Numbered from the stretch's first letter, positions 1-8,310 are shown. The stretch is DNA of 38,543 nt from Halorubrum kocurii JCM 14978 (GCF_000337355.1 NZ_AOJH01000027.1:18800-57342), one strand, 5' to 3'. Notes: generated by a model not told the origin, from the letters alone. Made by a program: numbers and translations.

Positions 1-576
1 CCGTACGACTACGACGCGCTGGAACCGCACATCTCCGAGCAGGTGCTCGAATGGCATCACGACACCCACCATCAGGGGTACGTGAACGGCTGGAACGCGG
101 CCGAGGAGACGCTCGAGGCGAACCGCGAGGAGCACGACTTCTCGTCGTCCGCGGGCGCGATTCGGAACGTGACCCACAACTCGTCGGGCCACATCCTCCA
201 CGACCTGTTCTGGCAGAACATGTCCCCCGAGGGCGGCGACGAGCCCTCGGGTGCCCTCGCCGACCGCATCGAGGAGGACTTCGGCTCCTACGAGGCGTGG
301 AAGGGCGAGTTCAAGGCGGCCGGCGGCAACGCCTCCGGCTGGGCGCTGCTCGTCTACGACACGTTCTCGAACCAGCTCCGCAACGTCGTGGTTGACAAGC
401 ACGACCAGGGCGCGATCTGGGGCGGTCACCCGATCCTGGCGCTGGACGTGTGGGAGCACTCGTACTACCACGACTACGGCCCGGCTCGCGGCGAGTTCAT
501 GGACAACTTCTTCGAAGTCGTCGACTGGAGCGAGCCTGCGGCTCGCTACGAGCAGGCCGTCGAGCTCTTCGAGTAA
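1..576 (+). CDS. sod: Superoxide dismutase (Mn/Fe family), 5' end outside window
   Basis: This enzyme converts superoxide to oxygen and hydrogen peroxide in the cytoplasm. The reading frame is open from base 1, so the N-terminus (about ten residues by family comparison) lies outside the window; the first visible residues are PYDYDALEPHISEQVLEW. All four metal ligands of the Mn/Fe superoxide dismutase family are visible: the first His of EWHHDTHH, the His of HDLFW, and the Asp and second His of LDVWEHSYY. The length fits the usual ~200 residues. Haloarchaeal enzymes of this type are normally manganese-dependent, but the metal is not proven from sequence. The gene converges on the minus-strand regulator that ends at 696. 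The 119 bases between them show no convincing terminator. Confidence 0.95.
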   Translation, partial: PYDYDALEPHISEQVLEWHHDTHHQGYVNGWNAAEETLEANREEHDFSSSAGAIRNVTHNSSGHILHDLFWQNMSPEGGDEPSGALADRIEEDFGSYEAWKGEFKAAGGNASGWALLVYDTFSNQLRNVVVDKHDQGAIWGGHPILALDVWEHSYYHDYGPARGEFMDNFFEVVDWSEPAARYEQAVELFE

Positions 577-695
577 CGAAGTCGATCGAGCGGTCCGGAC
601 TCGGCCGATCCGACCGAGGTATTCTACCGTCGCCCGTCGGGTCGTTCGGCCCGCCCGATGGGCGCTTTCGTTCCGCGAGCGACCGGTCTCTCGGT

Positions 696-1676
696 TTACT
701 TCACCAGCGCCGTCTCCACCACGTCCACCGATCCGTCGACGACCACGCGCAGTTCGTCGCCGTCGCACGGGAGCGAAAGTCGGACCCGAAGCGGGTCCTC
801 GGCGACGACCGTCGTCCGCTCGTCGCTCACGCACCAGTCGAACCCCCAGAACGGTTCGGTGTTCAGGTCGACGCCGCGCTCGGAGAAGAACAGCAGCGTC
901 TCCGCGTGGTCCAGCAGCGTGACGCCGACCGTCGACCGCAGTCGGTAGTTACACCGCCCGCAGACGTGTTCGACGGCGACGTCGAGGTCCGCTTCCTCGG
1001 GGTCGCGGACGAGCGTCGTCTCGACGGTCCCGGTGCACTCGGGACAGACACCGTCCGCGGCCAGACAGTAGTGGTGGCGGACGTAGTGGTGGAACGCCTG
1101 CAACAGCTCGCCGGTCGTGCGGTCGTCGAGCCCGCCGGAGGGAAAGGGGTAGCTCACCTGAATCGTGCCGCAGTCGGCACAGCCCACGGTGAGCGTGTCG
1201 TCGACGTACCAGCCGTGGAGGTCACCGTCGCAGTCGTAACACGCGCCCTCGACCGGGAAGAACCCCACCTGCGCGCGCTCGGTGAGGGTCCCGGTGAAGA
1301 TGGCGCTGACGACCTTCCGGCCGGGGTACCGGAACTCGTAGCCGTCGTCGCTCCGCTTGACGAAGTGGCCGGTGAGCTGCCGGAGGTGGTAGTTGAAGTT
1401 GGCGCTGTCGTCGACGTCGACCCGCTCGAAGAGGTCGGTGAAGCTCACCGCGGCCTCGTCGGCGCCGAGTTCGAGGAGGGCGCGAAGGATGTCGACTCGG
1501 GTGTCGTTGCCGAGGGTGGCGAACACCTCCGCGGGGAGCACCCGGGACTCCGTCCGGAGGGCGGGCGTCAGGTCACCGTCGGCCTCCGCACCCGCCTCCG
1601 CTCCCACGTCGGTCTCCGCTCCCGCGTCGGCTTCCGCACCCGCCTCTGCGCCGGCGGTCCGATCGAACTGGCTCAC
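696..1676 (-). CDS. Winged-helix (ArsR-like) regulator with zinc-ribbon-like C-terminal part
   Basis: Likely a DNA-binding transcription regulator. After a low-complexity Ala/Gly/Glu/Asp N-terminus there is a winged helix-turn-helix (EVFATLGNDTRVDILRALL, then a FNYHLRQLTG recognition-helix region). The C-terminal half has several Cys pairs (CYDCDG, CADCG, CPEC, CGRC), suggesting one or two zinc ribbons that could sense or stabilise. I chose the GTG at 1676 because a TATA-like element (TTTTATCC on the minus strand, 1699-1706) lies 23-30 nt upstream, fitting a leaderless transcript. An in-frame ATG at 1733 would lie upstream of that box. This gives 326 residues. The target and signal are unknown. 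Architecture resembles haloarchaeal 'ArsR-family' proteins of uncertain role. Confidence 0.8.
   Translation of the reverse strand: MSQFDRTAGAEAGAEADAGAETDVGAEAGAEADGDLTPALRTESRVLPAEVFATLGNDTRVDILRALLELGADEAAVSFTDLFERVDVDDSANFNYHLRQLTGHFVKRSDDGYEFRYPGRKVVSAIFTGTLTERAQVGFFPVEGACYDCDGDLHGWYVDDTLTVGCADCGTIQVSYPFPSGGLDDRTTGELLQAFHHYVRHHYCLAADGVCPECTGTVETTLVRDPEEADLDVAVEHVCGRCNYRLRSTVGVTLLDHAETLLFFSERGVDLNTEPFWGFDWCVSDERTTVVAEDPLRVRLSLPCDGDELRVVVDGSVDVVETALVK
1582..1665 (-). repeat. In-frame low-complexity repeat in regulator N-terminus
   Basis: Degenerate 6-18 bp units (variants of CTCCGCTCCC and GCGTCGG on the plus strand) encode an Ala-Gly-Glu/Asp-rich stretch such as GAEADAGAETDVGAEAG. It lies between the start and the winged-helix domain, so it is probably a flexible acidic linker that varies in length by slippage. 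Confidence 0.6.
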
Positions 1677-1698
1677 ACCGGTTTCACGCGGTATGGCC

Positions 1699-1706
1699 GG
1701 ATAAAA
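1699..1706 (-). promoter_or_regulatory. TATA-like element of the winged-helix regulator
   Basis: TTTTATCC on the minus strand lies 23-30 nt upstream of the GTG at 1676. This is the haloarchaeal distance for a transcript that starts at or just before the start codon, and it decides the start chosen for the regulator. Confidence 0.55.
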
Positions 1707-1797
1707 CCCATCGAAGGGGACGACGCGCTCCACCGCAACCGCTCGACGAGCGCGTCGCCCGGCAGGCTTTTCGATCGGACGCTCCTACGGCGACGCC

Positions 1798-2217
1798 ATG
1801 GCGGACGCCACCGAGATCGCCGACCGGTCCGCGGTCCCTGCGGGCGGCTCGTACCGCTTCACCGCCGAGGACGCCTTCGGAAACGAAACGGAGGTCATCC
1901 TCGTCCTGTGCGAGGAGTCACCCGGCGTCAGGGCGTGGGTCAACAACTGCACGCACGAGGACCAGCGCTTCGACGCGGGCCGCGGCGCGGCGATCCGCGA
2001 CGGCGAGATCATCTGTCCTCGACACGGGTCGATGTTCGACGCCTGCTCGGGCGAGTGCGACAACGGAGAGGCATCGGGAACCGCGCTCCCCGGCGTCGAT
2101 ATCGAGATCGAGGACGACACCGTCCTCCTCACCGACGACCGCTACGACTACCTGCACGACGGGGGCGTAAACGACGGCGACGACGGGCCGGGGTCGACCT
2201 CGCACCTCTCGTTTTGA
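1798..2217 (+). CDS. Rieske [2Fe-2S] domain protein
   Basis: Small soluble Rieske iron-sulfur protein, probably a ferredoxin-like electron carrier. The cluster ligands are Cys51 and His53 (CTHEDQRF) and Cys73 and His76 (CPRHGSMFD), in the C-x-H ... C-x2-H pattern. The protein is 139 residues with no transmembrane segment or signal peptide, unlike the Rieske subunit of a bc1-type complex. The C-terminus is a disordered acidic Gly/Asp tail. A TATA-like GGCTTTTCG (1765-1773) lies 25-33 nt upstream of the ATG. It is divergent from the winged-helix regulator and converges on the coiled-coil gene. No oxygenase partner is adjacent, so its redox partner cannot be named. Confidence 0.88.
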   Translation: MADATEIADRSAVPAGGSYRFTAEDAFGNETEVILVLCEESPGVRAWVNNCTHEDQRFDAGRGAAIRDGEIICPRHGSMFDACSGECDNGEASGTALPGVDIEIEDDTVLLTDDRYDYLHDGGVNDGDDGPGSTSHLSF

Positions 2218-2244
2218 ACCGTCACCCGATCCGATCGCGACCCG

Positions 2245-3102
2245 TCAGAGCCCCGGCCGCCCGCACGGCCGGACCACCGGTGCGTCGAGCACCGACTCCG
2301 GCGTCGTCTCGCCGCGACCGGCGACCCACCGGGCCGCCTCCGTGCCGAGCACGATCGGTCGCTCGAGGTCCGCGAGCCTGACCGCAGCCAGCGACGCCGC
2401 GAGCGGCGGTCCGTCGTACGCTCCGGGATCCTCGCCGGCGTCGGCGGGATCGGCGCCCGGAACGGCCGCCAGCGCCTCGCGGAACGCCGGGTAGGTCTCC
2501 CGGGCAAGCTCTCGGCGGGCGTCTCGCCGCCGATTCCGGAGGCGATCCCGGAGTTCGAGGCGTCGTTCGCGGGCGTCACGGGCGTCGGCGGCCCGCTCGC
2601 GGGCCCGTCGAAGCGCCTGCTCGGCCGCGATCCGTTCGCTCTGTGCCGCCGACAGCTCCGCGGCCGCCGACTCCAACTCGCCGAGGGCCTCGTCGGTCTC
2701 CGCTTCGACCGCCCGACGGGCCTGCACGCGTCCGCGAAGAGCGGCGACGCGCTCCTTCAGCCGTTCCTCCTCGCCGCTCGCGGCCGCGACCCGGCGCCTG
2801 GCCGCGTCGAGGTCGACCGGCTCGACCTCTACCGCCGCGATCGCGTCGCGGATCTCGACGAGCTCGCCCTCGACCGACGACGCCCGCCCGAGCGTCCGGG
2901 CCGCCGCCGCGAGTTCGCGACGGAGGCTCGCCCCCGTCGGGAGGCGACCGATCACCGCGGTCGACTCGGGAACCGCCGGTCCGAGAGCGGCACCGTGGTC
3001 GTCGCTTCCGGCGGGTCCTCTCTCGAGTCCGCCCGCCGGCTCTTCGCTCTCGGGCGTTTCCCCGGGGCTCTCGCGGTCGCTTTGCCCGTTTATACCGCTC
3101 AC
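2245..3102 (-). CDS. Conserved haloarchaeal coiled-coil protein
   Basis: Function unknown. The 285-residue product begins with a disordered Pro/Glu/Gly-rich segment (about residues 1-45). A long Glu/Arg/Ala-rich region follows (about 60-195) with heptad character, for example ERLKERVAALRGRV and ERRLELRDRLRNRRRD. A compact C-terminal part follows. No membrane segments or catalytic motif were seen. The GTG start overlaps the TGA of the upstream gene (GTGA, 3099-3102), so the two are translationally coupled. Together with the downstream-facing mcm cluster it forms a minus-strand block, but a promoter-sized gap separates it from mcm. Confidence 0.75.
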   Translation of the reverse strand: MSGINGQSDRESPGETPESEEPAGGLERGPAGSDDHGAALGPAVPESTAVIGRLPTGASLRRELAAAARTLGRASSVEGELVEIRDAIAAVEVEPVDLDAARRRVAAASGEEERLKERVAALRGRVQARRAVEAETDEALGELESAAAELSAAQSERIAAEQALRRARERAADARDARERRLELRDRLRNRRRDARRELARETYPAFREALAAVPGADPADAGEDPGAYDGPPLAASLAAVRLADLERPIVLGTEAARWVAGRGETTPESVLDAPVVRPCGRPGL

Positions 3103-3437
3103 AGCTCGTCGCCTCGCATCGAGTCCGGATCCGGGTGGTCGGTCCCGGCGGCGAACGCGGCGTACGGCGTCGACTTCGCGTCGCGGCGCGCGTACGCGCT
3201 CGCCGCCTCGCGGACCCGCTCGTCGAGTGCGACGAACTCGTTAAACGGCTCTGTCCGCTCGATCTGTACGTCCCCGTCGTACGACTCTCGCAGCCGGAGC
3301 GCGAGGAACGCGGCGTACACCGTCCCGTCGAACAGCGCCGCTCGACCGAACCGCCGTACGACGACTCCCTCGTGGCGGCGACACAGGTTCCGGAGCCCGG
3401 TCCGGGCCGCCGCCGAATACGTCACGACCAGCAGCAC
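3099..3437 (-). CDS. Conserved haloarchaeal small protein (unknown function)
   Basis: A 112-residue soluble protein beginning with the β-strand-like MLLVVTYSAAARTGLRNLCR, then an α/β pattern. It includes EGVVVRRFGRAALFDGTVYAAF and a C-terminal acidic tail. I recognise it only as a conserved haloarchaeal type; no catalytic residues are obvious. It starts with GTG and its stop overlaps the GTG of the coiled-coil gene, so the two products may act together. A weak AT-rich element (GATAAGTTTCGG on the minus strand, around 3458-3469) lies at promoter distance. Confidence 0.72.
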   Translation of the reverse strand: MLLVVTYSAAARTGLRNLCRRHEGVVVRRFGRAALFDGTVYAAFLALRLRESYDGDVQIERTEPFNEFVALDERVREAASAYARRDAKSTPYAAFAAGTDHPDPDSMRGDEL

Positions 3438-3488
3438 GAACGCGCCTGATCGGCTCCGAAACTTATCGGTTCCGGACCGGTACGACGA

Positions 3489-3797
3489 TCACACCCGTTC
3501 CACGTCGAATTCGGGGACATCGCCGCCTTCCATGTGTATCACATCCTCTAAACGATCGGACGCAGAGAGCGCGATCACGCGTTCCCGAGCCGCTGGCGCC
3601 GAGGGCGCGACCACGATCGTCCCGTCGACCGGCTCCTCGCCGACCGCACGGAACACGTCGTCGTCGCCGTCGAACTCGGTGGCGTACGTCCGGAGGACAG
3701 CCGCCACGCGCTGCTCGGTGTCGGCGAGGTCGGCGTCGCCGTTCTCGAACGCGCGGAGCGCGTCCTCGACGTTCCGTATCGCGGAGATCCGGTCCAT
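3489..3797 (-). CDS. Conserved haloarchaeal small protein directly behind mcm
   Basis: A 102-residue acidic protein, MDRISAIRNVEDALRAFENG..., predicted mostly α-helical at the N-terminus and then β-rich (DGTIVVAPSAPAARERVIAL). No known motif was found. Its ATG begins immediately after the TAG stop of mcm (no intervening base), so it must be cotranscribed and probably translationally coupled with mcm. That context suggests a link to replication or simply to the mcm transcript; this is inference only. Confidence 0.75.
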   Translation of the reverse strand: MDRISAIRNVEDALRAFENGDADLADTEQRVAAVLRTYATEFDGDDDVFRAVGEEPVDGTIVVAPSAPAARERVIALSASDRLEDVIHMEGGDVPEFDVERV

Positions 3798-6700
3798 CTA
3801 CGTCGTCCGGAGGTGCCCCTGCTTCGGTTCGTACACTTCGCCCTTCGTGCGAAGCTTCTCGATCTCCTGTTCGGCCTTCCCCGGGTCCATCCCGATCTCG
3901 CCGGCGCGGTCGAGCACCTCCTCGACGGGGGCGCCCTCCTCGAACTCTTCCTCGATATCCGCGATGAGGCCCTTGATGTTCTTAATGCGGTCGCGCTGGC
4001 TCTTGGAGGTTCCCGTCTCCACCACGTCGGCGTCGAACTGGCCCGTCTCGGGGTCGACGCCGATGTCCTTGAGACACGACTCGACGATGTCGGTCGCGCG
4101 GTCCGCGTCCTCGCGCTCGACGGTGTCCGAGAGCCGCACCCGCGCGCTCGCCTCCGAGAGCCGCACCATCGCCTCCAGCTTCCGCGCGGTGACCGGCACC
4201 GGGGCGTCCTCGTCGGCGCCCTTCGAGCGCAGGTCGACGTAGAACTCCTCGATCAGCCCCTTCGCCTCCTCGGTCATCGTCGGGTAACAGGACCGCTTCG
4301 CGTGGGCGATGTACTTCCGGAGCAGCTCGGCGTCGATCTCCGGCGCGACCTCTTGGGTCACCTCCGCGACCTGCTCCGGCGTGAACTCCGAGCTCGCCAG
4401 CTCCTCGCGCTGGGTGTTGAGCTCGCCGGCGTAGTTCGTCTTGATGATGTGTTTCGCCAGCCGGGAGTCGTGTTCCGGGTCCGGGCTGTCGGTCACCGTG
4501 AAGATCAGGTCGAACCGCGAGATGAGCGCGGGTTCGAGGTCGATCTGCTCGCCGATCGGCTCGTACTGGTCGAACCGGCCGTACTTGGGGTTCGCGGCGC
4601 CGAGCAACGAACACCGCGCCTTGAGGGTGGCGTTGATCCCCGCCTTCGAGACGGAGATCTTCTGCTGTTCGAGCCCCTCGTGCATCGCGGAGCGGTCAGA
4701 AGAGTTGTGCACGACGAGCCCGTTCGCGACGAAGTTGTGCGTCTCCTCGACGGTCAGGTCGTACACCTTCGGTCGCTCCCCGCCCTCGATCCGCTCCAAG
4801 AGCGAGCGCAGCCCGTCTCTGACGGCGTCGACTTCGCTCACGACCGCCTCTCGGAGCTCTCCGAGTCGGTCCGTTTCGACGGTCCCGGACAACCACCGCG
4901 AGACGGTCGCCTGATCCACGTCGAGCGACGACGCGACATCGGCCTGGCTGACCCCGTATGCTTCGAGCGCCGCCGATAGTTCCTCTCGGGTTTCGCCGAC
5001 CAGATCGCGTTTGAGCAGATCACGGGCACGTTCCTCGGCGGTCTCGACGGGGCCACCGAGAACGTCCGCAAGCCGCTGTCGGAGGACCTCGCCACGGTGT
5101 TCGGTCGACTCCGGCGGCACGGTTTCGACCGACTCGACGCGGCGCCACTTCACGTCACCCCGGACGAACTCGCGGAGGTCGCCGAGATCGGTTTCCACGA
5201 CTTCGGTGAGGACTTCCCGGAGTCGATCGGTCACCAGCCGACGGACTCCGTCGCTCTCGCCCCACTCGCGAGAGATCTGCTGCTGTGACAGCGCCGTCCC
5301 CTCGGCCAACTCGGACTGCGAGACGTGGTACCGGTCTTGCAGCTCCGCGAGCGTCTCCCACGTCGCCGTCTCGTCGAGCCGACGCCGGTCCTCGGCGGCC
5401 GTCTCCAGTCTGTCCTCGAACGCCGTGAGTATCCGGCCAGCCCGATGGAGCGACGCGTTCGCGTTCCCGTTCTCGAAGTCGTGATACGTGACCGCGTCGA
5501 GTCCGCACTCGCTTTGGTGAAGTCGGAGCGACTCGCGAGACCGCGCCAACACGTCGTCGATCTCCGGGACCACGTCGACAATCGTGCGGTCGCCGTCGGC
5601 GGCGTTGACGACGCGATCGAGCGCATCCGCCTTCCGGGTGGCCGTGAACCCGATATACCGCCGGTACGCCGTCAGCGAACCCGCGTCGGTCACCGTGAGG
5701 TAGTACACGTCGCGGCCCTCGTCTCGCTCGCGGCGTTGGAGTTGACTCGACACGCCGAACTGTAAGAGGAGGTTTCGTGCCCCGTCCAGTACGTCCCGGC
5801 TCGCCGACGCTATCCGAACGTTGCCCGCCGACTCGTCGACGTGTCCCTCGCTGTCGGCCAGCGCGCGAACGAACGCGGCCTTCGCCGTGCGGTTTCCGGT
5901 CGAAACAGGGGTCGGGAAGCACTTCTCGTCGTATCGACCGAGGTTCATGCCCGCGTCGAGAACGGCGTCGGCGCGCTCTTTCCCCGTGACGCGGATCGTC
6001 TCGACGCCGCCGTCGCGTTTCTCGCTCGGCGGCCGCGTCGGCTCGGCATCGAACGCCTCGCGCGCCGCGCGTTCGAAGTCATCTAAGAGTTCGTCGTCCG
6101 TGTTGGTGAACCGGACGCCGTAGACGCCCTCGTCGCGGTCGTAGTAGACGTTCCCGTCGCCGGAGAGGTATCCGAGGACGCTCGCCATCGCGGCATCGAT
6201 TCCGTCGCCGTTGACGGATTCGTCGTCGAACGGTTCGACACTTCCGGCGCCACCCGACACTGCCGCTGCCCCGGCGCCGTCGGTGGCTTTCGTCGGAATC
6301 TCTTGGGGGACGTACACCCAGTCGCCGTCGTTGAGCGCGGCCGCCTCACGCTCGACGCGCTCCCCGTCGTCGAGGACGAAGAACGGGTGGTCGGCCGTCG
6401 CGGTCAGCGACTCGCCGGTCTCCATCGTCACGCGGGTCAGTTCCGACGGCGCGTCGTACTCGTGGACCGCGGAGACGGGGCGCTCGACCAGACGCCCGTT
6501 CTCGTCCATCGTCCAGACGTCGAGATCGACGTCGCGAATGTGGCGACCGTTCGAGAGCTCTTCGATGTCGCCGTCTGCGGCGGCCTCTCGCGCCAGCTCG
6601 TCGATGCGCTCGACGCGCCCGTCCGCGAGCGACACCAGCGTGTCGCCGGTGACGCAGTCCATCTTGTCGAGCTCGTCGACCGCCGCGATCCCTTTATCAG

Positions 6701-7853
6701 CTAAGACGAGCGCGCCGGCCTCGAGCGACCACTGCTGGCCGTCGCCGAAGTCGTCGCGTACAGCTGCGGCCGTAAGTCCTGCAGCGGATGATCCTTTCCC
6801 GGACGTATAAACTGATCTCGGAGCAATATTCTCGACATAACTGATCATCTGACTCTTTCCAGTACCCGGGTCCCCGATCAGGAGCATATGCAGGTCGCCA
6901 CGGATCCGCGAGCCGTCGGGGAGGTGTTTGGTGACGCCGGAGAACAGCTGGAGGATCATCGCGAGCTTCTCCTCCTCGTAGCCGTAGATGGCGGGGGCGA
7001 TGGACTCGACCATCGCGTCGTAGATGTCCTCGCGCTCGGAGAGCTCGATGATCTCGCGTTTGTCCGCCTCGGTGATGTCCATGTCCTCGAACTCCTCGTC
7101 CTCGATGGCGATGGAGACGCCGTCCATGTACAGGTCGAAGATGGCGGACTTCTCGTTGCCCTGCTCGACCTGCTCGATGTGGAGGACGCCGACGCAGGTG
7201 ACGTGGTCGCCGGGGCTCACCTTCCCGGTGATGTCGTCGACGATGTCAACGTCGATGTTCTGGGGGGTCTCCCCGCCGCGGAGGCCTTCGGGCGACTCCT
7301 GAATGCGGAGCTTCTGGGAGTCGATGAACTCCGACTGGTCGAAGTTGACGCGGAAGGGGCCCTGTCGCTCACACCCCTGACACTCGTGGGGCTCCTGAAA
7401 GCCGCCGTCGCTCTGGGGGATGTACGTCATCGTGCCGCAGCGCTGGCACTCGAAGGCGGCCTCCGTCACCTTCGGACGGACGTCGGTCGCCTTGCGGACG
7501 ATCCCCTTGATCGAGACGAGCTTGCCGATGTGGTCGTCGTGGACGCGGATGCCGCGGATGTCGATGCTCTCGGGGAGGTTCTCGATCCGGACGTGCGCGC
7601 GTCCGAGACTGACGTCCGCGGGGAGGTCGTAGAGCCGGAGCGCCTCCTCGGCATACTCGCGCATCTGCTCCGGCTTCGTGCGGAAGTCCTCGGCGAGGTC
7701 GCGGTCGAACTGGTAGAGGTCGTCGTACTCGACGTACAGCGAGCGCTGTTCGTTGGGGTATCGCTGCGCGAGGGTGCCGATCTCCTCGCGGTAGTAGTTG
7801 CGGTAGAACTGAATGAACCGCTCCGTGAGGTCCTGATTCCCGGCCTGAGCCAT
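3798..7853 (-). CDS. mcm: MCM replicative DNA helicase, intein-containing precursor
   Basis: Replicative hexameric 3'-5' DNA helicase. The precursor is 1351 residues. Removing the 651-residue intein (residues 400-1050) leaves a 700-residue MCM, the usual haloarchaeal size. The N-terminal DNA-binding part has a zinc motif (CQRCG and CQGC). The AAA+ core has Walker A GDPGTGKS (327-334), Walker B-type DELDKMD (393-399) and the arginine-finger motif SRFD. The C-terminus carries a winged helix (about the last 70 residues). The intein interrupts the protein directly after the Walker B motif, so activity depends on splicing. The codons for Walker A and the sensor region have unusual A/T third positions. 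The downstream small gene starts at the stop codon. Confidence 0.97.
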   Translation of the reverse strand: MAQAGNQDLTERFIQFYRNYYREEIGTLAQRYPNEQRSLYVEYDDLYQFDRDLAEDFRTKPEQMREYAEEALRLYDLPADVSLGRAHVRIENLPESIDIRGIRVHDDHIGKLVSIKGIVRKATDVRPKVTEAAFECQRCGTMTYIPQSDGGFQEPHECQGCERQGPFRVNFDQSEFIDSQKLRIQESPEGLRGGETPQNIDVDIVDDITGKVSPGDHVTCVGVLHIEQVEQGNEKSAIFDLYMDGVSIAIEDEEFEDMDITEADKREIIELSEREDIYDAMVESIAPAIYGYEEEKLAMILQLFSGVTKHLPDGSRIRGDLHMLLIGDPGTGKSQMISYVENIAPRSVYTSGKGSSAAGLTAAAVRDDFGDGQQWSLEAGALVLADKGIAAVDELDKMDCVTGDTLVSLADGRVERIDELAREAAADGDIEELSNGRHIRDVDLDVWTMDENGRLVERPVSAVHEYDAPSELTRVTMETGESLTATADHPFFVLDDGERVEREAAALNDGDWVYVPQEIPTKATDGAGAAAVSGGAGSVEPFDDESVNGDGIDAAMASVLGYLSGDGNVYYDRDEGVYGVRFTNTDDELLDDFERAAREAFDAEPTRPPSEKRDGGVETIRVTGKERADAVLDAGMNLGRYDEKCFPTPVSTGNRTAKAAFVRALADSEGHVDESAGNVRIASASRDVLDGARNLLLQFGVSSQLQRRERDEGRDVYYLTVTDAGSLTAYRRYIGFTATRKADALDRVVNAADGDRTIVDVVPEIDDVLARSRESLRLHQSECGLDAVTYHDFENGNANASLHRAGRILTAFEDRLETAAEDRRRLDETATWETLAELQDRYHVSQSELAEGTALSQQQISREWGESDGVRRLVTDRLREVLTEVVETDLGDLREFVRGDVKWRRVESVETVPPESTEHRGEVLRQRLADVLGGPVETAEERARDLLKRDLVGETREELSAALEAYGVSQADVASSLDVDQATVSRWLSGTVETDRLGELREAVVSEVDAVRDGLRSLLERIEGGERPKVYDLTVEETHNFVANGLVVHNSSDRSAMHEGLEQQKISVSKAGINATLKARCSLLGAANPKYGRFDQYEPIGEQIDLEPALISRFDLIFTVTDSPDPEHDSRLAKHIIKTNYAGELNTQREELASSEFTPEQVAEVTQEVAPEIDAELLRKYIAHAKRSCYPTMTEEAKGLIEEFYVDLRSKGADEDAPVPVTARKLEAMVRLSEASARVRLSDTVEREDADRATDIVESCLKDIGVDPETGQFDADVVETGTSKSQRDRIKNIKGLIADIEEEFEEGAPVEEVLDRAGEIGMDPGKAEQEIEKLRTKGEVYEPKQGHLRTT
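4704..6656 (-). other. MCM intein with LAGLIDADG endonuclease and two helix-turn-helix segments
   Basis: In-frame intein of 651 residues, from Cys1 (CVTGDTLVSL) to the C-terminal VVHN, followed by Ser as the +1 extein residue. Splicing blocks seen: block A (residues 1-13), block B TATADHPFF (85-93), block F VYDLTVEETHNF and block G NGLVVHN with penultimate His and terminal Asn. Two LAGLIDADG-type motifs, LGYLSGDGN (161-169) and AFVRALADSEGHV (261-273), indicate a homing endonuclease. Two XRE-like helix-turn-helix segments are present: YHVSQSELAEGTALSQQQIS (443-462) and YGVSQADVASSLDVDQATVS (567-586). The second sits inside the C-terminal splicing domain. It inserts after MD and before SSDRSAM of MCM. 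All splicing residues look intact. Confidence 0.93.
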
Positions 7854-7947
7854 TACGAAACCCCTTCGTCGCCACCACGTATGAACCTCATGCTCGGGGC
7901 GGAGGTGGTCCCGGTGACGGTCCGTCAGCGTCCGAAACGCGATCGCC

Positions 7948-8310
7948 CTACGCCTTCCCCAGGTACGTCGCGTCCGCCGAGGTGCGCCCCTCGTTGAAGG
8001 AGAGCACCTTCGCGCGGATCACGTCGCCCTTCGACACGCCGCCGGGGATGTCCTCGGTGAAGACGACGAACCCCTCGACCTTGCCCACGGCGACCTCCTC
8101 GCCCGAGTGGTGGTCGGTGAGTTCGGTGACCCCGAACTCGTACGTCTCGCCGATCGCGACCGGCGGCTCGCGCTCTTGGGCCGCGTCGTGGGCGCGCTTC
8201 GACTCGCGCGCCTCCGACGAGGGGGCGCGCAGGCGGCGGACGCCGACCAGCAGGACGAGCAGGACGATTACGGCGACGGCACCGATGACGACCGGCGACG
8301 ACGGTAACAT
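7948..8310 (-). CDS. Membrane-anchored TRAM-domain protein
   Basis: Probably an RNA-binding protein attached to the membrane. One N-terminal transmembrane segment (PVVIGAVAVIVLLVLLVGV) is followed by a charged linker. A TRAM domain covers roughly the last 70 residues (ETYEFGVTELTDHHSGEEVA ... GDVIRAKVLSFNEGRTSADA). TRAM is a β-barrel RNA-binding module; free-standing small TRAM proteins are common in haloarchaea and have been proposed as RNA chaperones. I chose the ATG at 8310 (120 residues) because a TTTACG element lies about 24-29 nt upstream. An in-frame GTG at 8334 would extend it by eight residues. It is divergent from the helicase gene and next to mcm. Confidence 0.82.
   Translation of the reverse strand: MLPSSPVVIGAVAVIVLLVLLVGVRRLRAPSSEARESKRAHDAAQEREPPVAIGETYEFGVTELTDHHSGEEVAVGKVEGFVVFTEDIPGGVSKGDVIRAKVLSFNEGRTSADATYLGKA

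Noticed and set aside
577-695. Terminator between sod and the regulator
   Set aside because: No stem-loop plus T-tract is visible in the GC-rich gap.
450-2381. 643-codon plus-strand frame spanning the regulator
   Set aside because: It is the complementary frame of the winged-helix regulator and an alternate frame of the Rieske gene. Composition is Arg/Val-rich without motifs.
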